DNA of 30,921 nt, taken from Bacteroides sp. UBA939 (GTDB lineage: Bacteria; Bacteroidota; Bacteroidia; Bacteroidales; Bacteroidaceae). The notes under the pieces are model-generated. The model saw only the letters and a list, made by a program, of their open reading frames with translations, had not been told where the DNA came from and ran no database searches. A program made the position numbers and the translations under genes. Where the stretch lies: assembly GCF_002293435.1 (NCBI RefSeq), contig NZ_DBDF01000004.1:1-30921 (forward strand), given 5' to 3'. The first letter of the stretch is position 1. Every line of letters begins with the position of its first letter. Positions 1 to 7,117 of this stretch are shown here, in pieces.

Positions 1-56
1 TATCTATCCCAGACAGCCAATCTCTTGTTAACCTTAAATCTAATACTATGAAAAAC
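1..56 (-). other. Untranslated leader of a gene beyond the left edge
   Basis: This segment lies just downstream of a good leftward promoter and has no convincing reading frame on the minus strand. Its minus-strand sequence contains ATTTAAGGTTAACAAG followed by ATTGGCTGTC. From memory this resembles the leaders that precede susC-like TonB transporter genes in Bacteroides, but I cannot verify that here. An alternative is a rightward reading: an ATG at 48-50 opens only a 10-codon frame that ends at a TGA, so a plus-strand gene is unlikely. Confidence 0.4.
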
Positions 57-62
57 ACAGTA

Positions 63-93
63 CAAAGGTACGCACTTTGATGATATCTCCAAA
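63..93 (-). promoter_or_regulatory. Bacteroides-type promoter, leftward
   Basis: On the minus strand the sequence reads TTTG (93-90), 19 nucleotides, then TACCTTTG (70-63). This matches the Bacteroides -33/-7 consensus TTTG and TAnnTTTG with ideal spacing. Transcription would start near position 58 and run off the left end of the window. It is separate from the ceramidase-like gene upstream, whose stop codon lies about 105 bp away. Confidence 0.65.
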
Positions 94-199
94 TTTTCAG
101 GACGAAACGAGTTGATTTATAACATGGTTTAATAGAATAAAGGAACTCGTTAACTATATGGGGAGATTATGTTAATTTTAACCTTGAAGCAACTATTCT

Positions 200-1450
200 T
201 TATCGAAACACTCCCATCACCCAATAATAATTCTCCAGCAGCTTATTAAGAATCTGTTCTCCCGCTCCAATTTCAATAAGCCTCGGCCCATTATCAGCGC
301 CATATCCTCCGTAAGCTGCCGAACGGATATCGGGCAAGTACACAGGCCACTTCCCATTACTCCAGGTATATCCGAAAAAGAACGGAATTACGTTGTTAGG
401 CTGCATCTCGCGTTTCCAGTCTATCTGAAACTTGATGAAAGGTTCTCCGGGAACAGTAGCAATGGCAATACGGTTGTTTATGGATATGACTGAGAAATAG
501 ACATTATATTCCAGGGACTTATCATATCTGCCTGTGAAGTGCAGGGAATCGGTCTTTACTTTAATATCCGCCACATCATACGGGTTCGGATAAATTTCTT
601 TAGCCAGCTTAACCGCTTCAATGGAAAGCAGTTTTCCCATACGGTCAATCAAATCATAGTTTGAGGGACGCGGGTCATCCGGCCCTGTTCGTCCGCCATC
701 CTTGAACAGAGGTGCCTGATTGCCGCCGCCACCTTGCACAAACATACAGTAAACCTGATTGCCAAAAGCCTCTTCCGTATATTTGGTTGCATACCCTACG
801 TAATCGGCAGAGATTTCGAAATTATTCCAGGCAACATCGGGATGGCAGGCATAGTTCATCATAATTACTTTAGGATTTCCCTGGGTATCTTCCAGCTTTA
901 TAACACCTACGGAATTATCGACAGGCCCGTGCGGAATACGTTCCGGATTTACTGCCCGGTAATGATCGTCTCCTTCCCAGGATTCGAGGGCGCGCCCATT
1001 GTCGCGAAGAATAAGTCTGTTGAAACTCAGTTGGGGAAAACTACGATAACCGGCTGAAATGCGGGCCTCGAACATGGACAGGGAAGCTTTCTTCAAAGCA
1101 TCGGTAATCTGCGCTTCCAGCCATTCTTTAGGTCCGGCTTGTGCAGAATGCGTATGCTGAGGGCAGAAGTAAAGCTCATTCAAGCGAAATTGCTTTTTCA
1201 ATTTCTCTGCCAACGGAATATTAGTATATCCGCTCAAGTCCAACCCTACAAATGCAATACGCGAATCTCCTGCTTCAAGAATCAGGGTTCTCGCATATAG
1301 CGAATCGTGAACCGGGTAGCGGGGATTGGGCGGGGTTATATTCACTTTGCCTGTACCGGCCATTAACTTCTCGGCAGCATTCACACTTGCCACAGAAAAA
1401 ACACTCGCCAGCACAAACAGCGCTGCAAACCAAAAGTTGTGTGTTTTCAT
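200..1450 (-). CDS. Ceramidase-fold secreted hydrolase lacking the usual serine
   Basis: The product has 416 residues with a signal peptide (about 1-25) and is probably periplasmic or outer-membrane associated. It matches the N-terminal domain of the neutral/alkaline non-lysosomal ceramidase family. Seen in the sequence are the opening motif GTGKVNITPP (32-41), the zinc-ligand motif QHTHSAQAGP with H99 and H101, and a third likely ligand, H203, in NYACHPD. In characterised neutral ceramidases a nucleophilic serine sits in a motif like GNLSPN. Here the matching stretch is GGGGNQAPL (240-248), with alanine instead. The protein is also far shorter than true ceramidases (650-700 residues) and lacks their C-terminal domain. 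I infer a zinc-dependent hydrolase of different specificity, or a non-catalytic relative. It stands alone, upstream of a leftward promoter at the window edge. Confidence 0.75.
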   Translation of the reverse strand: MKTHNFWFAALFVLASVFSVASVNAAEKLMAGTGKVNITPPNPRYPVHDSLYARTLILEAGDSRIAFVGLDLSGYTNIPLAEKLKKQFRLNELYFCPQHTHSAQAGPKEWLEAQITDALKKASLSMFEARISAGYRSFPQLSFNRLILRDNGRALESWEGDDHYRAVNPERIPHGPVDNSVGVIKLEDTQGNPKVIMMNYACHPDVAWNNFEISADYVGYATKYTEEAFGNQVYCMFVQGGGGNQAPLFKDGGRTGPDDPRPSNYDLIDRMGKLLSIEAVKLAKEIYPNPYDVADIKVKTDSLHFTGRYDKSLEYNVYFSVISINNRIAIATVPGEPFIKFQIDWKREMQPNNVIPFFFGYTWSNGKWPVYLPDIRSAAYGGYGADNGPRLIEIGAGEQILNKLLENYYWVMGVFR

Positions 1451-1482
1451 ATAAATTTCAATTATCTGATTAATATTTCAGG

Positions 1483-1513
1483 CAATAATACGTGGAACCG
1501 CTTAACAAAGCAA
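1483..1513 (-). promoter_or_regulatory. Possible promoter of the ceramidase-like gene
   Basis: On the minus strand TTG (1513-1511) is followed after 20 nucleotides by TATTATTG (1490-1483), one mismatch from TAnnTTTG. The start codon is 33 bp downstream of the box. The match is modest. Confidence 0.35.
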
Positions 1514-2078
1514 TTAATTCTCTATTAACCCGGAGAACAATTTGTTTTTTTTAGTATATGAAGTAGTATTCATGATGAGTTAGAAAAGAACACGCATGGT
1601 TAGAAATACATTTGGGAGAAATCAAACTATCCCGTACACAATCTTGCGCTTGCATGGACGCAACACGACTCATAAGGAAGCTTATTACGAATACACTTCC
1701 TTTTACAAAACAATTACTTTTCATCTACGCTATTTTTGCGCGCAAACTATACTTCGATTATACGAGTACGAACAAATACCTTTAAGTATGACAAAAAGAA
1801 ACGTGAGCTTCCCTTATCAAACTCTGAGGTATTTGGCATAACCCGTATAGACGATAAGTTCCACCCACGCATAGCGTAAGCGTTCACTGAACTTATTCGT
1901 GCCTATACATCATTTAATCGCCAAATTTCCAGAGTATACCGAATAATAGCAAACGCAATTATTAATATGTTTATTTTATTGTTATTTCATTCTTCATTTA
2001 TTAATTTTGTTGTTTCAAATTACTATTACTTATCTAATTTAGATTTCTCAAAGATATTGAAATCCGGTGAATCTACCG
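1514..2078. other. Gene-poor AT-rich gap
   Basis: This stretch between the ceramidase-like gene and the mechanosensitive channel gene holds no gene I recognise. Plus-strand frames stay open for 50-80 codons between about 1596 and 1880, but none has a recognisable motif and several overlap one another, so low stop density is the simpler explanation. A decayed gene cannot be excluded. No tRNA or strong terminator is visible. Confidence 0.5.
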
Positions 2079-2954
2079 TCATCTCTTTGCCTGATGCACC
2101 GTCAACTGTGGGAAGGGGAAACCGATACCCTCCTTATTGAATACGGAATAGATGGTTTTGTTCATATCGAAATAAACATCCCAGTAATCTCCGCTCTTTA
2201 CCCAGGCACGGATAACCACATTCACACTACTTGCATCCAGCGCATTAAGCGCTACAAAAGGAGCAGTCGGTTCAGTCAGTATACGCTTATCTTCGGCAAT
2301 AATGCGACGAACGGTTTCTTCTACCTTATCGTAGTTCTCACCATACTCCACTCCGATTATCCAGTCCACGCGACGAGTGTCCTCGCGGCTATAGTTAGTC
2401 ACCGTACCGCTGCTCAGCGCTCCGTTCGGAATATAAATCACCTTATTGTCGGCAGTGGTCAGGATGGTGTGGAATATCTGTATTTCGCGCACCGTGCCCG
2501 ACACCCCCTGGCTCTCTATCCAGTCGCCTACCTTATACGGGCGGAACAGAAGAATGATAAGACCGCCTGCAAAGTTTTGCAGATTACCGGACAATGCCAT
2601 ACCGATAGCCACACCGGCGGATGCCAGCAAAGCTGCAAACGAAGTAGTTTCCACGCCCAGCTTTCCGATAACGGCAATAATCAGCAGGATGGTCAGCAGG
2701 ATATTAACCAGACTCTTGACAAAGCTCTGGATACCCGGATCCACCCGACGTCTTGCCAGTAACTTGGACGTCATCTTCTTTATAAGCGAAATAAGGAAGC
2801 GTCCGATAATGAAAATCAGTATAGCGCCAATGATATTCCCACCGGCATTTACACCCCAGTCAATTAACTGTTGAAGAAAAGACTGCAATTTGCCGATATC
2901 GCCTTTCACTGCGGCTTCGGCGGCAGGCACTGCTGCTTGTAATAATAATAACAT
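2079..2954 (-). CDS. mscS: Small-conductance mechanosensitive channel, MscS family
   Basis: The 291-residue product forms a heptameric inner-membrane channel in this family, opening under membrane tension to release solutes on osmotic downshock. The sequence shows the usual compact layout: an N-terminal helix, TM1 around 38-58, TM2 around 80-100, and a glycine/alanine-rich pore helix TM3 (LLASAGVAIGMALSGNLQNF). The beta domain follows with FRPYKVGDWI and the NKVIYIPNGALSSGTVTNYS stretch, then the alpha/beta C-terminal vestibule. Length matches E. coli MscS (286). The start gives MLLLLQAAVPAAEAA, without a cleavable signal. It is monocistronic, divergent from the thiamine operon, with 64 bp between its -7 box and the riboswitch promoter's -7 box. 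Confidence 0.93.
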   Translation of the reverse strand: MLLLLQAAVPAAEAAVKGDIGKLQSFLQQLIDWGVNAGGNIIGAILIFIIGRFLISLIKKMTSKLLARRRVDPGIQSFVKSLVNILLTILLIIAVIGKLGVETTSFAALLASAGVAIGMALSGNLQNFAGGLIILLFRPYKVGDWIESQGVSGTVREIQIFHTILTTADNKVIYIPNGALSSGTVTNYSREDTRRVDWIIGVEYGENYDKVEETVRRIIAEDKRILTEPTAPFVALNALDASSVNVVIRAWVKSGDYWDVYFDMNKTIYSVFNKEGIGFPFPQLTVHQAKR

Positions 2955-2981
2955 AAATATTGTTGTTTGAAGTTATAGCTA

Positions 2982-2989
2982 CAAAATTA
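2982..2989 (-). promoter_or_regulatory. Likely -7 box of mscS
   Basis: The minus strand reads TAATTTTG here, a full match to TAnnTTTG, 28 bp before the mscS start codon. I see no clear TTTG at the expected upstream spacing. Confidence 0.45.
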
Positions 2990-3018
2990 ACAAAATAATC
3001 CGATTATCGTTCACTACA

Positions 3019-3050
3019 TTTGCTTATTTCATCGAAAACGGATAATTTTG
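3019..3050 (+). promoter_or_regulatory. Promoter of the thiamine operon
   Basis: TTTG (3019-3022), 20 nucleotides, then TAATTTTG (3043-3050) fits the Bacteroides promoter consensus. Transcription would start near 3055, only about 10 bases before the riboswitch, as expected for a leader-controlled operon. Confidence 0.7.
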
Positions 3051-3063
3051 CCAACGATTTCAA

Positions 3064-3140
3064 TTAAGGGGTGCCCTAACATGACGGGCTGAGATCATAC
3101 CCATTGACCTGATCCGGGTAATGCCGGCGGAGGGAAAAAG
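3064..3140 (+). promoter_or_regulatory. TPP (thiamine pyrophosphate) riboswitch
   Basis: The classic THI-box sequence is present: GGGGTGCCC near 3068-3076, the CTGAGA core at 3089-3094, ACCC then GACCTGATCCGGGTAATGC, and the closing GGCGGAGGGA. These are the signature segments of the TPP-binding aptamer, in the correct order and spacing. High thiamine pyrophosphate is expected to switch off the receptor, carrier and kinase genes downstream, so the operon works when the vitamin is scarce. Position just after a promoter and about 140 bp before the first start codon agrees with this. Confidence 0.95.
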
Positions 3141-3254
3141 AGAAAAGTTCCCCTTTTCTGTATTAATCTAAACTGCATTATTTACAGTGCAGTAGTCAAA
3201 GTAGTTAACCCTAACAAAGTGATAACTATTTTAACTACGGTATGAATAATGCAG
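3141..3254 (+). promoter_or_regulatory. Candidate expression platform of the riboswitch
   Basis: Several inverted repeats lie between the aptamer and the first gene. AGAAAAG (3141-3147) pairs with CTTTTCT (3153-3159), but no run of T follows. CTGCATTATT (3173-3182) is a perfect 10-bp complement of AATAATGCAG (3245-3254). Part of it (ACTGCA, 3172-3177) can instead pair locally with TGCAGT (3188-3193). GTAGTTAA (3201-3208) pairs with TTAACTAC (3231-3238). The two exclusive partners for 3173-3182, one ending 22 bp before the start codon, suggest switching at the level of translation or elongation. This is inference from base pairing by eye. Confidence 0.5.
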
Positions 3255-3276
3255 ACTAAAACAATTGAGAACTGCA

Positions 3277-5586
3277 ATGAGAAAACATGCAATGGCGGTT
3301 TGCTTCTTTATGGCAACGTTGAGTGTCTATGCGCAGACACAAGAAAAAGACAGCTTGCAGGAAGTAAACCTGCAAGAAGTAGAAATTACGTCCACCCGTG
3401 CCACGGGAACTACTCCGGTGGCGTTCACCAACATTAGTAAGGAACAACTCAAGAAACAGAACTTCGGGCAAGACCTGCCTTATCTGTTCAGTATGACGCC
3501 TTCCGCCATTACTACAAGCGACGCAGGAACAGGTATTGGATATACAACCCTGCGTGTACGCGGCACGGATGGTACGCGAATCAATGTCACAGCCAACGGC
3601 ATCCCTATCAATGACGCGGAAAGCCATACGGTGTTCTGGGTCAATCTGCCGGATTTCGCCTCCTCCGTAAAAGATGTGCAAATACAGCGCGGTGCAGGAA
3701 CATCCACCAATGGCGCAGGAGCTTTCGGCGCAAGCATCAATATGCAAACGGGCGACTTTTCTCTAAAACCTTATGCCGAAGTCAACGCTTCCTACGGTTC
3801 GTTCAACACCCACAAAGAGACTGTGAAAGCCGGCACAGGACTTATCAATAACCACTGGTCATTTGATGCCCGCTTATCCAATATAAGCTCAGACGGATAT
3901 ATAAACCGGGCTTCCGTAGGATTAAATTCTTATTATGTACAAGGAGCATACTACAACGACAATACGTCGATAAAGTTAATCACCTTCGGAGGCAAGGAAC
4001 GCACTTACCACGCATGGAACTATGCCAGCAAGCAACAAATGGACGCATTCGGAAGACAGTTTAACTCATGCGGATACATGTATCTGGAAGACAAAACCGG
4101 CGGAATACATCAACCGGAAATTGATTACGACTATGGTATCGAGGAAGCTGTTCCACTACTAAAAGACGGCGGAAAATTCCGCTATTACGATGACCAGACT
4201 GATAACTACGTACAAAAGAACTACCAACTTTTAGTAAATCACACCTTCACTTCGCAATGGAACCTGAACGTAGGTCTTCACTACACAAAAGGCGATGGGT
4301 ATTATCAGGAATATAAGATAGGAGGCAAATTGACGGAGTACGGCATGAAGCCTTACGAATATAACAGTGAGAATATAACCAGAAGCGACCTCGTCCGCAA
4401 GAAAGCAATGGACAACCGGTTTGGCGGTGGCGTATTCTCCGTAAATTACAACGGGAACGGCCTAAACGCTTCATTAGGAGGTGGCTTGAACCGCTATGAC
4501 GGCGATCACTTCGGCAAAGTGCTATGGGTTAAGAATTACCTCGGCGAACTGAATCCGGATAAGGATTACTACCGCAACAACGCCACCAAGAACGACGGTA
4601 ACATCTATCTGAAAGCGAACTACGAACTGGGCGGTGGTGTAAACGCGTACGCCGACTTGCAATATCGCCACATCACGTATAAGATATACGGTAACCATGA
4701 TAAATGGAATGCAGAAGCCAATGCCCCGCAAACTCTTAACATTGATGAAAAGTTCGGCTTCTTTAATCCCAAAGCAGGGCTATTCTGGCAAATCAACCGT
4801 AACAACCGCCTATACGGTTCATTCAGTGTGGCGCATAAAGAACCGACACGCAACAATTATACAGATGGAAAACTAACCGAACGCCCCCAAGCAGAGCGGC
4901 TGTTCGATTATGAATTAGGATATACTTTTGCCAATTCATGGCTGCATTTGGGTACCAACCTGTACTATATGAGCTACAAAAACCAATTGGTACTGACCGG
5001 TGAAATGAATGAAATAGGCGAAGCCGTAGCCGCCAACGTACCCGACAGTTACCGTATGGGCATAGAACTGATGGCGGGCTTGAAACTGGATTGCGGTTTT
5101 CAATGGGACATCAACGCCACTCTAAGTCGTAACCGCGTACAAAATTTCGCCGAAACATTATACGAATGGGAAGATCAAACCACCGAGGCATGGAAAATAG
5201 AACGCGGAAACACACCTGTTTCTTTTTCGCCAGACTTCATTCTGAATAACCATTTCAGCTATACATACAAGGGGCTCCAAGCATCCCTGCAATCCCAGTA
5301 CGTCAGCAAACAGTATATGACAAATGCCAAACACGACGACCAGATGCTGGACTCTTACTTCGTCAGCAATCTGAATCTGGCATACACGTTCACGTTACCC
5401 CATACCAAGTCCGTCACAGTAGGCTGCAGCATCTACAACCTCTTCAATGAAGAATACGAGAATAACGGGTTTGCCGGTAGCGGATATTCATTGAATGATG
5501 CAGGTAAGAAAGAGCGTTATAGTTATGCTACCTACGCCGCGCAAGCCGGAACAAATGTATTGGCACATATCTCATTAAGTTTTTAA
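3277..5586 (+). CDS. TonB-dependent outer-membrane receptor for thiamine
   Basis: This 769-residue receptor probably imports thiamine or a thiamine compound across the outer membrane using TonB energy. The reading frame extends to a TTG at 3265, but the ATG at 3277 starts a normal signal peptide (MRKHAMAVCF to about residue 20, ending VYAQ), so I use it. A TonB-box-like EVEITST follows, then the plug domain with LRVRGTDGTRINVTANGIPI and VQIQRGAGTSTNGAGAFGAS. The remainder is a long beta-barrel rich in aromatic strands, ending in LSF with the terminal phenylalanine typical of outer-membrane barrels. There is no SusD-like partner. Substrate is inferred from the TPP riboswitch upstream and from pnuT and thiamine pyrophosphokinase following within 3 and 23 bp; this operon type is known in Bacteroidetes. 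Confidence 0.9.
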   Translation: MRKHAMAVCFFMATLSVYAQTQEKDSLQEVNLQEVEITSTRATGTTPVAFTNISKEQLKKQNFGQDLPYLFSMTPSAITTSDAGTGIGYTTLRVRGTDGTRINVTANGIPINDAESHTVFWVNLPDFASSVKDVQIQRGAGTSTNGAGAFGASINMQTGDFSLKPYAEVNASYGSFNTHKETVKAGTGLINNHWSFDARLSNISSDGYINRASVGLNSYYVQGAYYNDNTSIKLITFGGKERTYHAWNYASKQQMDAFGRQFNSCGYMYLEDKTGGIHQPEIDYDYGIEEAVPLLKDGGKFRYYDDQTDNYVQKNYQLLVNHTFTSQWNLNVGLHYTKGDGYYQEYKIGGKLTEYGMKPYEYNSENITRSDLVRKKAMDNRFGGGVFSVNYNGNGLNASLGGGLNRYDGDHFGKVLWVKNYLGELNPDKDYYRNNATKNDGNIYLKANYELGGGVNAYADLQYRHITYKIYGNHDKWNAEANAPQTLNIDEKFGFFNPKAGLFWQINRNNRLYGSFSVAHKEPTRNNYTDGKLTERPQAERLFDYELGYTFANSWLHLGTNLYYMSYKNQLVLTGEMNEIGEAVAANVPDSYRMGIELMAGLKLDCGFQWDINATLSRNRVQNFAETLYEWEDQTTEAWKIERGNTPVSFSPDFILNNHFSYTYKGLQASLQSQYVSKQYMTNAKHDDQMLDSYFVSNLNLAYTFTLPHTKSVTVGCSIYNLFNEEYENNGFAGSGYSLNDAGKKERYSYATYAAQAGTNVLAHISLSF

Positions 5587-5589
5587 TGG

Positions 5590-6186
5590 ATGGAACAAAT
5601 TCTTGAAATAACCGGAACCATCATCGGGCTGATTTACTTATGGCTGGAATACCGGGCGAGCATTTACCTTTGGATAGCGGGCATCATCATGCCTGCTATC
5701 TATATTTTCGTTTATTATGATGCCGGATTGTATGCCGACTTCGGAATAAACATATACTATCTCGGTGCGGCGGTGTACGGTTGGATGATGTGGAAGTACG
5801 GTACCTTTGTCAAGCGGAAGCTGCATCTGCGCATTGAGGACGGCGTGCAGGAACTCCCTGTTACCCGCATGCCTTTGCGATATTATCTGCCTTTGGCGGT
5901 TGTATTCGCAATCACCTTTGTCGGTATAGCCTGGATATTGATACGTTTTACCAACAGTGATGTCCCCTGGCTGGATTCCTTTACCACAGCCCTCAGTATC
6001 GTAGGTATGTGGATGCTGGCGCGTAAATACGCAGAACAATGGTGGGCATGGATTGCAGTAGACGCCGTCAGCACCGGGCTATACATCTATAAAGAACTTA
6101 ATTTCACCGCAGGGCTGTATGCGCTTTATACAATAATAGCTATCTTTGGCTATTTCAAGTGGAAAAAAATGATAGTTAGTAATTAG
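5590..6186 (+). CDS. pnuT: PnuT thiamine transporter (PnuC family)
   Basis: The 198-residue integral membrane protein belongs to the PnuC family of facilitators. PnuT members carry thiamine, whereas PnuC members carry nicotinamide riboside. Seven or so hydrophobic segments are visible, with the tryptophan/tyrosine-rich pattern of the family: WLEYRASIYLWIAGI near 18-32, YGWMMWKYG near 63-71, WAWIAVDAVSTGLYIYKE near 157-174 and a C-terminal FGYFKWKK. The start codon follows the receptor stop by 3 bp, so the two are translated from one message. The thiamine assignment comes from context, not from the protein alone. The protein ends inside a run of heptamer repeats. Uptake by such facilitators depends on trapping the substrate by phosphorylation, which the next gene provides. 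Confidence 0.92.
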   Translation: MEQILEITGTIIGLIYLWLEYRASIYLWIAGIIMPAIYIFVYYDAGLYADFGINIYYLGAAVYGWMMWKYGTFVKRKLHLRIEDGVQELPVTRMPLRYYLPLAVVFAITFVGIAWILIRFTNSDVPWLDSFTTALSIVGMWMLARKYAEQWWAWIAVDAVSTGLYIYKELNFTAGLYALYTIIAIFGYFKWKKMIVSN

Positions 6187-6209
6187 TGGTTAGCGATTAG
6201 TGATTAGCG
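6175..6209 (+). repeat. Five tandem 7-bp repeats abutting a start codon
   Basis: Consecutive units GTTAGTA, ATTAGTG, GTTAGCG, ATTAGTG, ATTAGCG (consensus RTTAGYR) fill 35 bp. The first unit covers the last codons of pnuT, the second contains its TAG stop, and the last ends exactly one base before the ATG of the next gene. No Shine-Dalgarno-like sequence is present. Confidence 0.85.
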
Positions 6210-6887
6210 ATGAAAGAAGATAATGATAAGAATGCTGTGGGACTCCGGGTACTTTGTGGTGAATCAAAAGGTGGTGAACCGGATGCGGTAATTCTTGCCA
6301 ATGGCGAATACCCTTCTCACGCGGTGCCTTTAGAGGTATTGCAAAAAGCGCAATATGTGGTTTGCTGCGACGGAGGGGCAAATGCCTACATAGCGCATGG
6401 CAATATACCGGATGCAATTATCGGGGACGGTGACTCTCTAAGCGAAGAAAATCACCGCCAATACCGGCATATCCTTCACAGTATCTCCGAGCAGGAAACA
6501 AATGACCAGACTAAAGCCGTAAACTATCTTTTGGCACAAGGAAAGAAGAACATTGCCATCGTCGGGGCAACGGGCAAACGGGAAGACCATACTTTAGGGA
6601 ACATTAGCCTTCTTATTGATTACATGCGTGCGGGCGCCAAAGTTCGTATCTTCACGGATCATTGTATAATTGTTCCATGCCGCAATACCTGTACTTTCTC
6701 CTGTCAGCCGGGAACACAAATCTCCATTATTAACTTCGGCGCTCGCGGTTTGCGCGGTGAAGGGCTGCTTTATCCGCTCAGCGATTTTACTAATTGGTGG
6801 CAGGGTACGCTGAATGAATGTACAAAAAACGAATGTACAATTCATGCGGAAGGAGAGTACTTGGTGATGATAAATTTCAAGTTTTAA
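6210..6887 (+). CDS. Thiamine pyrophosphokinase
   Basis: The 225-residue cytoplasmic enzyme transfers pyrophosphate from ATP to thiamine, making the coenzyme TPP (EC 2.7.6.2) and trapping imported thiamine. Family motifs are clear: CCDGGANAY (52-60), IIGDGDS with the metal-binding D73 and D75, NDQTKA (97-102), and GATGKREDHTLGN with R123, D125 and H126. A C-terminal beta domain follows (ISIINFGARGLRGEGLLYPL). The N-terminal 20 residues ahead of DAVILANGEY look like an extension without conserved features, so a later start is possible, but no better ATG is in frame before the domain. It is third in the riboswitch operon, 23 bp after pnuT, with heptamer repeats in the spacer. Symbols in use include thiN and tnr3. 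Confidence 0.93.
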   Translation: MKEDNDKNAVGLRVLCGESKGGEPDAVILANGEYPSHAVPLEVLQKAQYVVCCDGGANAYIAHGNIPDAIIGDGDSLSEENHRQYRHILHSISEQETNDQTKAVNYLLAQGKKNIAIVGATGKREDHTLGNISLLIDYMRAGAKVRIFTDHCIIVPCRNTCTFSCQPGTQISIINFGARGLRGEGLLYPLSDFTNWWQGTLNECTKNECTIHAEGEYLVMINFKF

Positions 6888-6916
6888 TCAAGGCAACCAT
6901 ACCAGAATTCTTATTT

Positions 6917-7095
6917 ATGCGAATCAGGAGTTAAAGGAGTTATCGCTTTACTCAGGGGTTATCAGCCCCCAAGCGGGCTTAGGAGTTAAAGCCAATACTC
7001 CGTGAATCATATAACATTAGTATCGACTTTAACTCCTAAGCCAACTTGTTGGCTGATAACTTCTTTAACTCCTCTAACTCCTAAAGCATGAATAA
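6917..7095. repeat. Imperfect palindromic intergenic element, copy 1
   Basis: The left arm begins ATGCGAATCAGGAGTTAAAG and continues with GGAGTTATCGC. The right arm, read on the other strand, begins ATTCATGCTTTAGGAGTTAG and contains GGAGTTAAAG. Inner arms share GGCTTAGGAGTTAAAG on opposite strands (about 6978-6993 and 7029-7044). It lies between the convergent thiamine and threonine operons and could act as a two-way terminator. A related copy occurs at 27201-27393. Confidence 0.8.
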
Positions 7096-7117
7096 TGCAG
7101 GTTAGAGTCAGAATCCG

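Noticed and set aside
48..80. Plus-strand ATG with MKNTVQRYAL as a possible gene start
   Set aside because: The frame stops after 10 codons and no plus-strand promoter is seen; the minus-strand promoter explains the region better.
1596..1880. Long plus-strand open frames in the gap before mscS, including an 81-codon one and a neighbouring frame ending KYDKKKRELPLSNSEVFG...
   Set aside because: Several overlapping frames are open at once, none shows a family motif, and no start with promoter support is visible. Low stop density or a decayed gene is more likely than a working gene.
2067..2762. Long plus-strand frame opposite mscS
   Set aside because: It is the antisense shadow of a clear MscS gene; its translation has no family features.
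6913..7117. CRISPR array suggested by recurring GGAGTTA units
   Set aside because: The units lie in inverted orientation within a palindrome, are unevenly spaced, and there are no cas genes.
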